From assembly GCA_963921195.1 (NCBI GenBank), contig CAWUER010000512.1:186001-250000 (forward strand): a stretch of 64,000 bases of DNA, given 5' to 3'. The DNA is from Pegoplata infirma. Lineage: Eukaryota; Arthropoda; Insecta; Diptera; Anthomyiidae. A program made the position numbers and the translations under genes. Position 1 is the stretch's first letter. Each line of letters opens with the position of its first letter. Positions 1 to 12,432 of this stretch are shown piece after piece. A model generated the notes under the pieces. It was given only the letters and a program-made list of their open reading frames with translations, did not search any database and was not told the DNA's origin.

Positions 1-720
1 TATGTTTTCTAAGCTTATTTATTTATAATTTGTTTAAAAAAAAACAACTGAAACAACATAAATATGATGATGGAAAAAAAGGTCCCGTGCGACATGTCCC
101 GTGCGACAGTGGTTAAAGTTAAATTAAAAAAAAAAGTAGAAATAATTTTGAGGTAAAATTTTACAACTTTTAAGAGACATTATTAGCCAACATTCTAAAA
201 TTAGTCGCATTGTGATATTGCGAATGGTAGTGTTTTTTGCGATTATCTCGAAAGCTTGAAACAATTTTCAAAATCAACCTGAGCAACAATTATAGAGCTA
301 GTTAAGAGCTAAAAGTTTGCCCTTTTGTCAAGAAAAAAATTCGTTTTATTTTGACTTTTTTTTCAGCTTAAATGTGTGCAACGGTCACGTTCGACATGAT
401 GGAATTGCCCATATTCGTTTCGTACATTATTATTTGTTGTTTTAAGTGTAGCTAAATTTATCTTCGTTTTCCTTTGTTTCGTATACGTTGATCGGTATGT
501 AATGGGGTGATGTCAGACCGGCAAATTTTGGGTTTCCCCACTTTGGGTATTTAAATAATCCCCATAATCCCCCAATGGTAATATAATTTAGTTTTTATTA
601 TTATTTTTATTATATTATATGTATTTTATTAGTTTTAATAAATTATTTTAATAAAATCCATACATTTTAATGATTTTTGTTATCTGTCTTGACTGTCTTG
701 AAATACCGAAATTTTTAAAT
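1..720. other. AT-rich intergenic or intronic DNA, nothing recognised
   Basis: No open frame with coding character, no splice-site pairs and no recognised repeat boundary was seen here. Composition is AT-rich with short A and T runs. Confidence 0.5.
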
Positions 721-789
721 TAAGGGGCCTATTCATAGAAAACAAGCATGACTCAATCATAAGTCAATATTTTCCATGAGCTTGTTGTA

Positions 790-1680
790 CACCCAAAAAA
801 AACCGTTGGTATTCAATACTAAAAATTTTAATAATGAACTAATTTTTTAGTCCAAAATGATCTAGTGCAGGCGTTGGTAATCAATACTAAAATTTTTTAC
901 TAATATTATTCAAAACCAGTAAAAATTACTAATTTTAGTACTTTGAAGATACTAAAAAACTACCGTACTACTGGTAACACAGTGATACAAAATCGAACTT
1001 TCGGAATCGGAATGGGATGAAACCAAAAGCAAATGAAAGCTGACGTTTTCCATGACAAAACCCTCAAGGCCTTTTTTTTAGGTCAGAGCTAGATTTTATT
1101 TTACACGCATTTAAAGTTGGTGATTTTAAAGCATTTAAAGTTTTTGTGTACTAAACGTGTCCAACTTTAAAGACCCCTGGTGGTGCCCTTATTGGACATG
1201 TAGGGTCCAGTTTCCAAACTTAAGCTCAAAATTACTTCAGCTATGACTGGTATGAATTTTGCTGCAATCGGTCCAGTACCTATTTACTGAATAGCGAAAT
1301 TATTAAAATAAACCATGTACACCGTTGCGTATGATTGTTATTTAAAGGCAATTATTAATATAAATCACTGGACACCGTTGCGTATGATTGTTATTTAAAG
1401 GCAATTACAATATTAATCATTCGCCACTAATACAGTTTTCAAGCATTTATTATTGTAATTATAATAAAAGTGCACTAACTTCAAATGCGTGTAAAACAAA
1501 ATTTAGCTCTGAAGTAGAAAAAAGCCTTGAGGGGTTTGTTATGGAATATGTCAACTTTCATTTGCTTTTGGTTTCATCCCATTCCGATTTTGGGTGTTGC
1601 ACTGTGTAATTAGTAAGTTATTAGTAGATTTTGGTACCAAATCACTTACTAATATTTTTACTGCAGAATTATTTTGAGTG
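790..1680 (+). mobile_element. TA-flanked MITE with CACTC/CACCC termini
   Basis: Ends read CACCCAAAAA and TTTTGAGTG and are flanked by TA at 788-789 and 1681-1682. The LINE copies at about 10850 and 46280 carry the unoccupied site (ttgcagaacaatca), so insertion at TA is directly supported. TA target duplication and CACTCAAAA ends suggest a Tc1/mariner-type non-autonomous element. It contains a nested inverted-repeat element at 978-1606. Confidence 0.7.
978..1606. mobile_element. Inverted-repeat element with CACAGTG ends
   Basis: Both termini read CACAGTG inward. Subterminal arms of about 140 bp match in inverted orientation (ggaatcggaatgggatgaaa at the left; its complement ends near 1590). 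The centre holds a 54-bp direct duplication around gttgcgtatgattgttattt (1320-1420). The 5-bp flanks are GGTAA and TAATT and do not match, so superfamily placement is open. No coding capacity. Confidence 0.55.
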
Positions 1681-2305
1681 TAGAACAATCATACAATATT
1701 AAAATTTTGTTTGAAAATATCAACAAAAATTAAAGACATGCTACCCAGGCAGTCTTTAAATTGACAAATACTTTTGAGTTTTAAGACGTTTTCTGATTGG
1801 TAAAGTAAGAAAACAATAATATCAATGCGAAAACAAAAAATAAATCATACGCACTGTTGTACAAAAAAAATTAGCTGCTTTGCAATTTGGTGCACCAGTA
1901 CGTATGATAAATATATTATTATTAAATATTGCTTATACATATAGTACTGTTCTTTTAAAAGAGAATAAATTTAACAGAATTAATAAATTTAGCATAGTTG
2001 TGCAGATTTGAACACGGGTTAATTTTACAAAAGTAGATATGAATAGTATTTTAGTAATCATTAGAAATACAGCAAATTTAAAAATAATTAAGGAAATGCC
2101 ATAAAAAATATGTAAATAAGCATGGGTTTTTTCATATAACTTGAAATTCCCATAAAATGTGTTATCGTAAAAATGTTTGTTACGGTCAGGTCAACACATG
2201 TTTATTCGATCAACTGTTGACAACTGTTGACAAGTTTAGCCCGGTTCAATTAATTAAATAAATAAAATTGTTCGTAATAGGTTTTGTGATATTTTCAAAA
2301 ACACG

Positions 2306-2955
2306 CACAGTGGGGTTAGATGCACTTTTTTTTTGTCAGAATTACTCTGCAGCCTTAAATTCTTAACCGATTTTAATTATTCTTTTTGCTGCTTGTAGCT
2401 TATTAAATTTCTCATCGACTTATGCAGCCATAATTTTTAATTAAGTTTTTTAATCCGTTTAAATTTGATTGCGAATGTCAAAAAGATGTGTTTTTTTTAT
2501 TTTGGCTGTAAAACGCTGAAAAGTATACGGAGTTAATTTATGGCAGTTTTGATTTTTTGAATAGCTATAGCTGTATGAATTTTCCTTATTACTAATCGTA
2601 TAGTAATGAATATTTATCGACAAATTGTGCTTCCAAAATCAATTTAATACGAAGTGGAAATATTTGTGATATAAAAATGCATTTTGAACGCAGTTTTGAA
2701 CTGAATTTTTCAAGTAAATTTTTTTAATGTCACTTGTATCCGTTTACTTTTGAATATTTTACAGCCAAAAAATCTATTTTTTTGACATTCGCAATAAAAA
2801 TTGAGTGGATAAAAAAATGAGCTTAAAAATCGGGCTGCATAAGTCGATGCGAAATTTATTTAGCTACAAGCAGCAAAAAAATAAAATAATTAAAATCGGT
2901 TAAGAATTGAGGGCTTTAGAGTAATTCGGGAAAAAGTACATCTCGCCCCACTGTG
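2306..2955. mobile_element. Non-autonomous element, CACAGTGGGG ends, 5-bp TSD
   Basis: Left end CACAGTGGGGTTAGATG and right end (complement) CACAGTGGGGCGAGATG form an imperfect inverted repeat of over 60 bp. Flanks ACACG (2301-2305) and TCACG (2956-2960) match at 4 of 5 positions. It splits a LINE 5' region. Heptamer and 5-bp duplication fit Transib, but no A-rich nonamer stands 12 or 23 bp from the heptamer. No coding capacity. Confidence 0.5.
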
Positions 2956-3053
2956 TCACGTCAAGAAAAATGAAAATATGGACACTAGACCTGTTCTTAC
3001 AATCAATGTTTGTTGGATTGGCTTATATTAGATTCGCTCACTAGCATCTAAAA

Positions 3054-4203
3054 ATAACAAGTAGAAAAATTAAATTCGACTTGGTCGAATCTATGAATAC
3101 CTTCCACAATGTTATCCGATAGTACACTCAAAATATTTTGTAGGCAAAAATAAAAGAAAAACACACTTAAAACCAGTGAATAAACAATTGAAAACCATCC
3201 CAGTAATTATTCATTTGTTTTAACAAACATCAACATTTATTTTTTACTGTTGACAAAATTTTCTAAAATAAATAACATTAAACATTAAAAAATTAGGTTT
3301 TTTTCACTCATTTTTACCAACAAATTCGAAAAAAAAATAACCAACGAAAACATTAAAAATTAATGATAGTTCTGTTATTTTTACCAACAAATTTCAAAAA
3401 AATAACCTACGAAAACAATAAAAATTAATGATTTCGTAGGTAATTTTTTACAATTTTTTATTGAAATATTTTTTTTAAAACTTTTAATAAAATTTTTGGG
3501 GAATCGATCCCGCAATCAACTACATTCTGGCCAGTCACTTGATACAAACATGTTTTTATATTTCAATAAATAATTTTTTGATTTTTTTTTTTCTACAAAA
3601 AAATAACTGACTTGTGTAGGTAAAAACTAATGATATTTCATTAAAAAATACCAACAATTTAAAAAAAAATTACTTACAATAATCATTAAAAATCAAAAGA
3701 ATAATCAGTAGTTTTTACTTACAGAACAAAAATAAATGACTTTAAAAATTAAATGTTAATGAAAGTCTTTATTTTTTAGTGCGTTGTTTTTGAAACAAAG
3801 GACTGAAGTAGTCATTAATAAAAACTGAACATTAAACAAATGTTTTTTCTTTTAAAAACGACTAAACGTAAAACTTTTTAAATAAACTACAAACAGTTAA
3901 TGACATAATTTTTTGAGTGTAATTTTCTAAAAAAAAATTTCAAAAAATTGCTTACAAATTTTTTATTAGAAATATGTATATTATTTTGAGTCAAACTTTC
4001 TTTAAATCAATCAAATTTTTTTGAGTGTAAAATTTTTTTGACTGTCAAAATTTTTTTTGAGTCTGACATTTTATTAAAAAAAAATTAATGTGTACATTTT
4101 TTTTGAGTGTAACATTTTTTTTTTAGCGTAAATATTTTTTTTAATTGTACAATTTCTTTGAGTAACAAAATTACTTTTTAAAATATTTTTGTTGTTTTAT
4201 ACC
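3054..4203 (-). mobile_element. INE-1/DINE-1-like (HINE) fragment, minus orientation
   Basis: Starts with aacaagtagaaaaattaaat and the ttcgacttggtcgaa hairpin, the 3' terminal signature of the family. Gagtgtaaaattttttt blocks continue after the MITE at 3125-3919. The copy is cut off by a second MITE at 4206, so its 5' half is missing. Confidence 0.65.
3125..3919 (+). mobile_element. TA-flanked MITE, CACTCAAAA family, copy 1
   Basis: Ends CACTCAAAATATTTTG and TTTTTTGAGTG lie between TA dinucleotides (3123-3124, 3920-3921). It is about 95% similar by eye to 4206-5017 and inverted relative to 20497-23771. It lacks about 25 bp of the tRNA-like block present in copy 2 (after ctggccag near 3535). 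Confidence 0.8.
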
Positions 4204-4205
4204 TA

Positions 4206-5017
4206 CACTCAAAATATTTTGTAGGCAAAAACAAAAGAAAAACACACTTAAAACCAGTGAATAAACAATTGAAAACCATCCCAGTAATTATTCATTTGTT
4301 TTAAAAACATCAACATTTATTTTTTACTGTTGGCAAAATTTTCTAAAATAAATAATACTAAACATTAAAAAATTACGGTTTTTTCATTCTTTTTTACCAA
4401 CAAATTCGAAAAAAATAACCTACGAAAACATTAAAAATTAATGATAGTTCTGTTATTTTTACCAACAAATTCCAAAAAAATAACCTACCAAAACATTAAA
4501 AATTAATGATTTCGTAGATAATTTTATACAATTTTCTATTGAAATATTTTTTTAAAATTTTTTAATAAAATTTTGGGGAATCGATCCCGCAATCAACTAC
4601 ATTCTGGCCAGACACTCTACCCATCGTGCCATAGCCACTTGATATAAATATGTTTTTATATTTCTATAAATAATTTTTTGAATTTTTTTTCTACAAACAA
4701 ATAACTGACTTGTGTAGGTAAAAACTAATGATATTTCATTAAAAAATACCAACAATTTAAAAAAAAATTACTTACACAAATCATTAAAAATCAAAAGAAT
4801 AATCAGTAGTTTTTACTTACAGAACAAAAATAAATGACTTTATAAATTAAATGTTAGTGAAAGTCTTTATTTTTTAGTGTGTTATTTTTGAAACAAAGGA
4901 CTGATGTAGTCATTAATAAAAACTGAACATCAAACAAATGTTTTTTCTTTTAAAAACGACTAAACGGAAAACTTTTTAAATAAACTACAAACAGTTAATG
5001 ACATAATTTTTTGAGTG
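4206..5017 (+). mobile_element. TA-flanked MITE, CACTCAAAA family, copy 2
   Basis: Same termini and TA flanks (4204-4205, 5018-5019) as copy 1. It keeps the complete block ccagacactctacccatcg (about 4610), so it serves as the unoccupied reference for the Transib-like insertion at 20892. The block around 4570-4640 reads, on the minus strand, like a tRNA-derived segment with a B-box-like GGGATCGATTCCCC. Confidence 0.8.
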
Positions 5018-6769
5018 TATGTGTAATACATAAGAGGAGTTCCGGCTAAGACTTAAATTTTGAGGTAAAAAAGATGTGATTTTTATTTTGATGGCACATC
5101 GATGAAGTTGGCATAAATATTAGAAGCTATTTAAGAATAAGAAATTCGTTCGCGTCAATCAAATCGCTCAAGGGGGTCAAAAGTTATGACGGTTTTAAGA
5201 TTTAGCGGTTTTAAAAAATCTTAAAAATATTTTAAATATTTTTTTTCTACACATTTGTTGCATGCGTTATTAAAACATGCCAGGATATATCATTTCTTCT
5301 AAAATATATGATATAAATTTAACCCTTTAATGACCAAACGATTTAAAAAAAATATATCTAAGTACCTAAAATCGCGATTAATTCGCGGTAAAGGAAAAGT
5401 TTCACAATTTTTTATAACATATTTAGGCAATGCGCGTTGGTTTTACTGAAAAAAAAATCACGGAAAATGGTATCATTGTACCAGTGTTTAAAAAAATCGG
5501 TGATGCTTTTTTATAACAAGAAAATTTAATATGGTCGAAAAAATCTAAAATCATCAAAATTTTTTAACCCGCCACTGATTTTATGATGACATATCAAGTG
5601 GTCTTTCATTTAAAAAAAATTTCATCCGATTTCGTGTAAAGCCTTGGATGTGCCAGATCAAAACAGGTTTAGATAAAATCATCGCGCTTTCCACTCAGGA
5701 TGGCTTAAAGTAAAAAGTCAAAAAGCAAATCAGTTCTACTCGTTAAGGCACGTCTTTTGGTGTATTAAAATGAACATGATGCATTAATTGCTACTAAAAA
5801 AAAATTGGAAACAGATTTGCAAATTTCGCTCAATTTTCAAAAATGCCATAAAATTTTTGCAATTTATTTTGTATAAACCCGCCAGTGATTTTTTTATGTA
5901 AACTCCTAAAAAACTCGGTTTACGCAAGAGTCCACCAAATTTCGAATGAAACCGCGAATGTGCCTCGCGAAAAACTGGTATTTTAAAAAAATTACGTTTT
6001 TTCTTTCGAACTTTGATCTGCTGAAACTCCTTAACTATTCGCGGCACATCAACGGGATTAATTCCAAAATGTTAAGAATTACAACAGTTACCAACTCTAG
6101 TTCAACTTTTTTCATTTTATAGGGGGGGCCGAAATCCCTGATCAAAAAACCTCGAAAATTTAAAAACTCTTAATTTTCGTTTCAAAACTTAAGCGTCTTA
6201 TAACTTCTTACCAAGCGATCTATCAAGCCAACATTAAAATATTCTTTTATATGTACTGACTTTGTGTTATGTCGGAAAAGATTGAAATATAAGGAGAACT
6301 TAAAAAAAAAATGCGAAAGAAGGTAAAAACTATGGAATATTTCAAGCCAATTTTATCGATTTTTCAACTTTAACCCTCTGTAACTTTTACGGATAAAGTG
6401 AGGTAATCCTTAAACATTGCTCAGTGATGGTCTTGTTTACAAAACTGCATTTACAGTTTTTCTAAATTCCAAAAACTGCCGGTTTTTTAAACATTTATTT
6501 CAGTTTCACTGAGTTAAAATTTAAAAAAAGATTTCATGATAAATAAACTATTTCACATATTTTCCTCTTTTTTTTATATTACCATTCTCTTCTTTAAAAA
6601 CCAAAACCAAATTAACATTCAATCATACACATACTTTATTTGATTTGTTCCCAAAAATGCCTACTACTATATACACCGTTACATATAGTTACACTAACAA
6701 TAACAAAACAATAACAAATATTTACTTATTTGCAGAAAAACAACAACAAGTTTTAAAAAAACTGGTATT
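5018..6769. other. AT-rich DNA, no feature recognised
   Basis: Open frames here (for example 5784-6047 minus) have no coding bias or recognisable motif. No terminal repeats were found. Confidence 0.45.
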
Positions 6770-7160
6770 TCACCATGCCTTTAAAACTTGTTTAACAAGT
6801 TTTCAACAGTTTAAGGTGAAACCAATGCGAAATTCAGAGCCTTGCTTATAAATTTTGAACCCCTGAACCGATTTTTCTGAAATTCAAAACTAAACAGATT
6901 TGAATGACAAATACATACTTTAAGCTTCAGCCCCCTCAGAATTGTCATTCGAAAGTTAGAGGGGTTTTAATCTTGTAAATTCGCAAAATACCCTTGCCGA
7001 AATTTACTCTTTTGCTCATAACTTTTGAACCACTAAACCGATTTCGCTGGATTGCAAAACCAACCTGACCCGGTAAATGCCCAACTTATATGTCAAACTT
7101 CAGGAGCCTCCGTAAAGTCTTTCAAAAGTTAGCGTGTTTTCAACGGACAGACAGACAGAC
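6770..7160 (-). mobile_element. INE-1-like (HINE) fragment, minus orientation
   Basis: Contains the family's internal blocks (aacttttgaaccactaaacc, ggtaaatgcccaactta, ctttcaaaagttagcgtgtt) and a short (gaca)n tract near 7146. The terminal hairpin is missing, so the copy is truncated. Confidence 0.6.
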
Positions 7161-8103
7161 GCACGTTGGGTTGAAATGGATCAAAAGTGGCGCTTTATTC
7201 AAAACTGAAAAAAAAATTTTTTACAAAAATTATTAATTTAGGGTTAAAAATTACACTAAAAAATCTGTCACAACTATTATTCTGAGTTGTTTACTTTTCT
7301 TGCAATCCGCCGTCAAAATCAAATAATTTTTTGTGTTTTTGAATATGGTGCTAAAAATTGAAAATCAACTTATTTCTAGAAATTTTTTTTTGGTACATAT
7401 TTATTCGTTCAAAGGTAATTTTTTTATTATGGAACCATCATTTTCAGGCATTTTCAAATACATTTCTGTTTTTTGTTTTTTGAAAATTGTTGTAAAAATA
7501 TTTTTGAAATTTTTTTGTAAAATGTTCCAAATTTGGAGAATTTTTAATACTTGATGGAATATAAAAAAAATGTAAGAGGTTGTTATTGCTTATACATTGT
7601 GATAATAAAGCATATAGTATAAGCTTTAATTTAAAAGAAAAAAAAAACGTCTGCGTTTAATGCCGTTATTTTTTTATTTAAGTTTTTATGAAAAAAATAT
7701 GGTGGCTTCAATAACACTTCATCACAAAAAAACCAAAAAGTTTCTGACCCAGAAGCTAGACCCACTTATCCTTATGTATTTTGACCTTCTGAAATCGATT
7801 CTGCCATCAGAATTGAATTCTATAGTTGGGGTTTCCTGTGATTTACAAGGAAAGTCAAAGTGAACCCACCTAATTTCCTAGTGAATTTGACAAAGTTACA
7901 AAATTTTTTAATTTTATTTCTGTATGTAAGGTTCAAGTCTGATTTATTACGTAGAAAATAAGAGTATTTTAAATAAAATCCGTAAAAAATTGCAAAAGTT
8001 ACATGCATTTGAACAAAAACGCGTTATTTCAGTTTTATACAAAAACAGTTGTATTTATATTGTGAATTAATGCGTTTTCGTTCAAATGCAAGTAACCTCT
8101 GCA
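7161..8103. other. AT-rich DNA, no feature recognised
   Basis: Short open frames at 7333, 7660 and 7820 are low-complexity and unlike known proteins. Nothing else stands out. Confidence 0.45.
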
Positions 8104-8690
8104 ATTTTTGAAAAGTATACGGAGTTAATTTATGGCAGTTTTGATTTTTTGAATAGCTATAGCTGTATAAATTTTCCTTAGTATTAATCGTATAGTAAAG
8201 ACATTTATCGAAAAATAGTGCTTAGAAAATCAATTTGTGTATTTAATACGAAGTGGAAAAATTTGTGATAGAAAAATGCATTTTAAACGCAGTTTTAAAC
8301 TGCATTTTTCAAGTAAATTTTTTTAATAATAAAATTCAAATGTAACAATTAATTTAAGCCAAAAGTCACTTGTATCCGTTTACTTTTGAATATTTTAAAG
8401 CCAAAAAATTAAAAAATCAAATTTTTTTAACATTCGCAATAAAAATTGAGTGGATAATAAAAAATGAGCTTAAAAATCGGGCTGCATAAGTCGATGCGAA
8501 ATTTATTTAGCTACAAGCAGCAAAAAAAAAATAAAATCGGTTAAGAATTGAGGGCTGTAGAAAATTCTGAAAAAAGTGCATCTCGCCCCACTGTGTCACG
8601 TCAAGAAAAATGAAAATATGGACTCTAGACCTGTTCTTAAAATCAATGTTTGTTGGATTGGCTTATATTAGATTCGCTCACTTGCATCTT
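8104..8690 (+). repeat. Diverged duplicate of 2513-3045
   Basis: Sequence from gtatacggagttaatttatg through the CACTGTG end (8589-8595), the flank tcacgtcaagaaaaatg and the tail gttggattggcttatattag repeats 2513-3045. Because the flank on the far side of the CACTGTG end is shared, this is duplication of the element plus its insertion site, not an independent insertion. Confidence 0.75.
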
Positions 8691-9930
8691 AAAATAATAA
8701 ATTCAAAATTTAAAGGCAATCGGATAAGGGGAACACGTGCCGAGAATCGGCTAAAAATTGTAAAAGGTGATTTTAAAGGGAAAAAACACTTCTTTTAGTT
8801 TTAAAAAAATGTATTTTTGACATACTTTTTTCAAATTAGTCAAAACAAAATTTTTTTTGTTATAAAATTATCTTCTAACTAACGAAAATCCACTTAAATC
8901 GGAGGAAAATTGGCCAAGTTTAACGTACTTCCCCAGACCAATATACCGTAATTTTTTATATGAGAAAAAAATATTTTTGTTATTTTTATTTTCAATTGTT
9001 GGCCAAATTACACCGCTCTAAAAATCTGCGCTTTGTCGCTGCGTTTTGAATGAAACCAAAAAAAGTTTGTAGGGGTTGGTTTCCCGATTCCAAAATGGTC
9101 ACTCAAATTTTTCTATCACGTCACAATTTTGAGAAAATCGCGGCTAAAGTGTCAAAAAAGGCCCATTTTGGCCATTTTTGAGCGCCTATAAAATAAGATC
9201 TTGACATGCGAATGACTTGATATCAATCTCATTCGAAGTTCGTAATTTCTCTTTAAGACAAAATCAAATCTTCTTGGAATTTAATTTTTTATAATGATGA
9301 AAAAGTCATTATCCACAAATGCTTTAATTCTAATATTTTCGTGTGTATTTGTATTGAAATTTGTTAAAAACACTAAGTAAATAAACTAAATATTTAAAAA
9401 ATAGAAGGTTTTTTGTTATTGATTTTTTTATCATTTTAGAAAATTAAATTCTAAGAACATTTTATCTTGTCTTATAGAGAAAAATACATACTTTTGAATG
9501 AGCTTGATACCAAGTCAATCTATTATAAGCTTTCAAAAAGGTTCAAAAATGGCCTTTTTCGGCACTTTAACTGCGAATAACTCGAAATCCTGATGTGATA
9601 GACATATTTGGGTCGCAGATTTGGAATCAGCGCAACAAACACTAGCTAAATCACTTACCAGAATCCAATACGCATTTTCATGTTGACATAATTGACAGCA
9701 AAACTCAGGTATTAAGAGGTGCAAAAGAAAAATATTCTTGCCCATATATGTTTGTGTGTGTAAGAAGATGTTACATTCTAACTAGTAATTGCATTTGCTT
9801 TCACACACAACAGTGATGCCACTGTTATGCAAGTGGGGGGTACCATACAACATATGTCGTACGTAAACAGAGACACAACTCTTGTGTGGTTTATTTTAAA
9901 ATATTTTTTTTACATTTTTTTTAAATTTTT
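8691..9930. other. AT-rich DNA, no feature recognised
   Basis: No convincing coding frame, terminal repeat or structured RNA was seen. The open frame at 9533-9745 minus has no recognisable motif. Confidence 0.45.
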
Positions 9931-9938
9931 ATATAGAC

Positions 9939-10571
9939 CATAGATGGGAATTTTTCATTACCATTGAAATTTAATTACCATTGGTCGATGTCAATGGTAA
10001 TGAAAAAAATTTTATTACCATTTAATGTTAATTAAATTTTTTTAATTGAAAAAATAATTACCAATTGTAATGAAATGCACCAATTGTTGAAAAACATAAT
10101 TATAATTGGTTTCAAAACCATTTGTTTACACATTTTTGTCTTTTTGAAAAGTTATAAATTTAAACATCAAAGCATGTTTTTTTTTTTAAATATGAATAAA
10201 GAAAAAAATCAAAACGCAAAAAAAAAACTTCAAATATTGTGTTATACAAAAGGCAAACGTGCGTTTGGTTCATAAAATGTGAAAAATTGAAATACAAAAT
10301 AACAAAAAACAACAGATATTTTCAAATATTAACGATTTTGACAATATTGTGACGACTTTTACTAATGGTTATTATTTTTTTTAATTGATGCCATACCAAT
10401 GGTAATTATTTTTTTTTTAATTTTCATTAGTAATTAAATTGATTAGTAATTTAATTGGTGCAATTGATACAACCAATTGTAATGAAAAAAAATTCATTAC
10501 CATTGACATCAATTTAATGGTAATTAAACAATCAATTAATTGGTGCCATTAATTTATTAGTCCCATCTATG
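9939..10571. mobile_element. hAT-like MITE with 8-bp TSD
   Basis: Identical 8-bp flanks ATATAGAC occur at 9931-9938 and 10572-10579. Ends read CATAGATGGGA in both orientations. The interior repeats accattgrtaattaaattt blocks in both orientations and has no transposase. An 8-bp duplication with short inverted ends is the hAT hallmark. Confidence 0.8.
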
Positions 10572-10639
10572 ATATAGACTTACTATATTTTTTCATTATT
10601 GCCTAGAATTTGATTTATTTATTTTTTTAATTTTGAATT

Positions 10640-11935
10640 TTTGAATTTGTATTACAATCTCGCAATAAAACAGTGCTACAAAAGTAAATAGAAGATATGC
10701 AGAGGTTCTCATAGAAAAATTCGGGTTCGTAGGAGTACACAATGGACGGAAATCCTCATAACTGTAATAAATTAAGGCGCCTATTTATAGAAAACAGGCA
10801 TTACTCAATCAAAAGTCAAAATTTTTCATGAGCTTGTTGCAGAACAATCATAAAATATTAAAATTTTGTTTGAAAATATAAAAAAAATTAAAGACGTGCT
10901 ACCCAGACAGTAAAATGACAAATAATTTTGAATTTTAAGACGTTTTCTGATTGTTAAAGTGTTAAAATAAAAAAACAATAATATCAATGCGAAAACAAAA
11001 AATTAATCATACGCACTGTTGTACAAAAAATAAAAATAAAAATAGCTGCTTTGCAATTTGGTGCACCAGTACGTATGATAAATATATTGTATTTAATATT
11101 GCTTATACTTCTCTTTTAACAGAGAATTAATTTAACTGAATTAATAAATTTAGCATAGTTGTTCAGATTTGAACACGGGTTAATACTTTAACAAAAGTAG
11201 ATATGAATGGAAATACAGCACATTTAATAATAAGTAATTACAGAATATGCTGCAAAAAAATATGTAAATAAATGGGCTTTTTCATATCACTTGAAGTTCC
11301 CATAAAATGTGTTATCGTAAAAATGTTTGTTACGGTCAACACATGTTTATTCGTTCAACTGTTGACAAGTGTTGACGTGTTTTTAGTTTAAATCCGTGCT
11401 ATTAATTAAATTAATAAAATTGTTCGTAATAGGTTTTGTGATATTTTCATGACTACAAAAAGGAAAATGAAAATATGGACACAAATTATACAGATTTAAT
11501 TCGAGGCTCTGCTTACCGAATGGTGCTAGTTCTAGCATGAATCTGGTAAGGGTGCTCAGCCCAATATTGGTGGCAAAAAGAACAAGAAACTTGAAATTGC
11601 AATGCTAGATATTATCAAGGGCGAGTAAAACTTGTTGATTTTGGGGAACGAATGATCAGCAGCCATATTTAAGGTTGCCATTAGCCTATTGGTAGAATTA
11701 TGGCCTGCATCCTAACTGGACGTTGTGGAAAAAGATGATATCCCGTAGCAACCCAGAGCTCATGCATGGATTCTGATTGCTTCAAGTGACACTGAGGTCA
11801 TTCTAAAGATGCCCAAAGTCTGCAATACTGACCTTCCTACTTAGAATTGACAAACTGCCAGATTGGGAGAGATGGAGGGCGCTCGTCGTCAAGCAGTGGT
11901 CTTGGTTAATAAGGAATCACTTCAATTTTTTTAGA
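10640..11935 (+). pseudogene. Decayed LINE copy: 5' region and ORF1 remnant
   Basis: The 5' part (acagtgctacaaaagtaaat near 10672, then cctatttatagaaaacaggc) matches the copies at 721 and 44150/46220. ORF1 begins at 11475 (atggacacaaat) and follows the 46919 copy to about 11935, but carries several stops and small indels. The segment matching the GARRQAV-type region is near 11880. Past 11935 the sequence is low-complexity and no ORF2 follows. Dead copy. Confidence 0.65.
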
Positions 11936-12129
11936 ATATCTTTGTTTTAGGTTTTTTTAGTTTTTCAAACTATTTTTAATTATTTTTTTCAAAACATTTA
12001 CATATGATTTTTTGGGTTTTTAAGGGGTTTTGTAAATTTTTTTGAAAATCTTTGTTTTTAGATTTTTTTAAAATATTTTTAATTTTGTATAGTTTTTTTC
12101 CAATGTTTGCCAACTGCACTTGTTCCTAT

Positions 12130-12400
12130 AGAAATTTCGAATTGTATCTCAAAAATTTACAATTATATTTCAGAAATTTTCAATTATTTATCAGAAATTT
12201 TCATTTGTAAATCGCAAATTTCCAATTATATTTAAAAAATTCTAAATGTAATTTAAAAACTTCCAATTATATATCGTAAATTTCCATATATAATTCAAAA
12301 ATTCAATAATTTTTCAGAAATTTCCATTTATATTTCAGAAATTTCAATTTATACTTAAAAAAATTGCAATTACATTTCAAAAATTTCCATTTATATATTT
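12130..12400. repeat. Degenerate 21-bp tandem repeat
   Basis: About twelve units of roughly 21 bp of the form aaatttccaattatatttca follow one another with substitutions. Unit length is mostly conserved although the sequence has drifted. The flanking 11936-12129 is T-rich and unassigned. Confidence 0.6.
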
Positions 12401-12432
12401 AAACAAGTAAGAGTGTTAAATTGCGTGTTAAG

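Larger units (their letters stand above)
721..2990 (+). mobile_element. 5' region of LINE copy, interrupted by two insertions
   Basis: The segment starting near 721 (cctattcatagaaaacaagc) matches 10772 onward and 46220 onward, and ends near 2978 at the ORF1 start context aaaatatggacac seen at 46918. It is therefore the 5' untranslated part of the same LINE family. It is split by a TA-flanked MITE (790-1680) and by a CACAGTG-ended element (2306-2955); both breaks are visible by comparison with the uninterrupted copies. No ORF1 coding sequence survives beyond the start. Confidence 0.6.

Noticed and set aside
978..1606. Full assignment to Transib
   Set aside because: Heptamers are exact, but flanking 5-mers differ and no nonamer stands at 12 or 23 bp, so only a descriptive call is kept.
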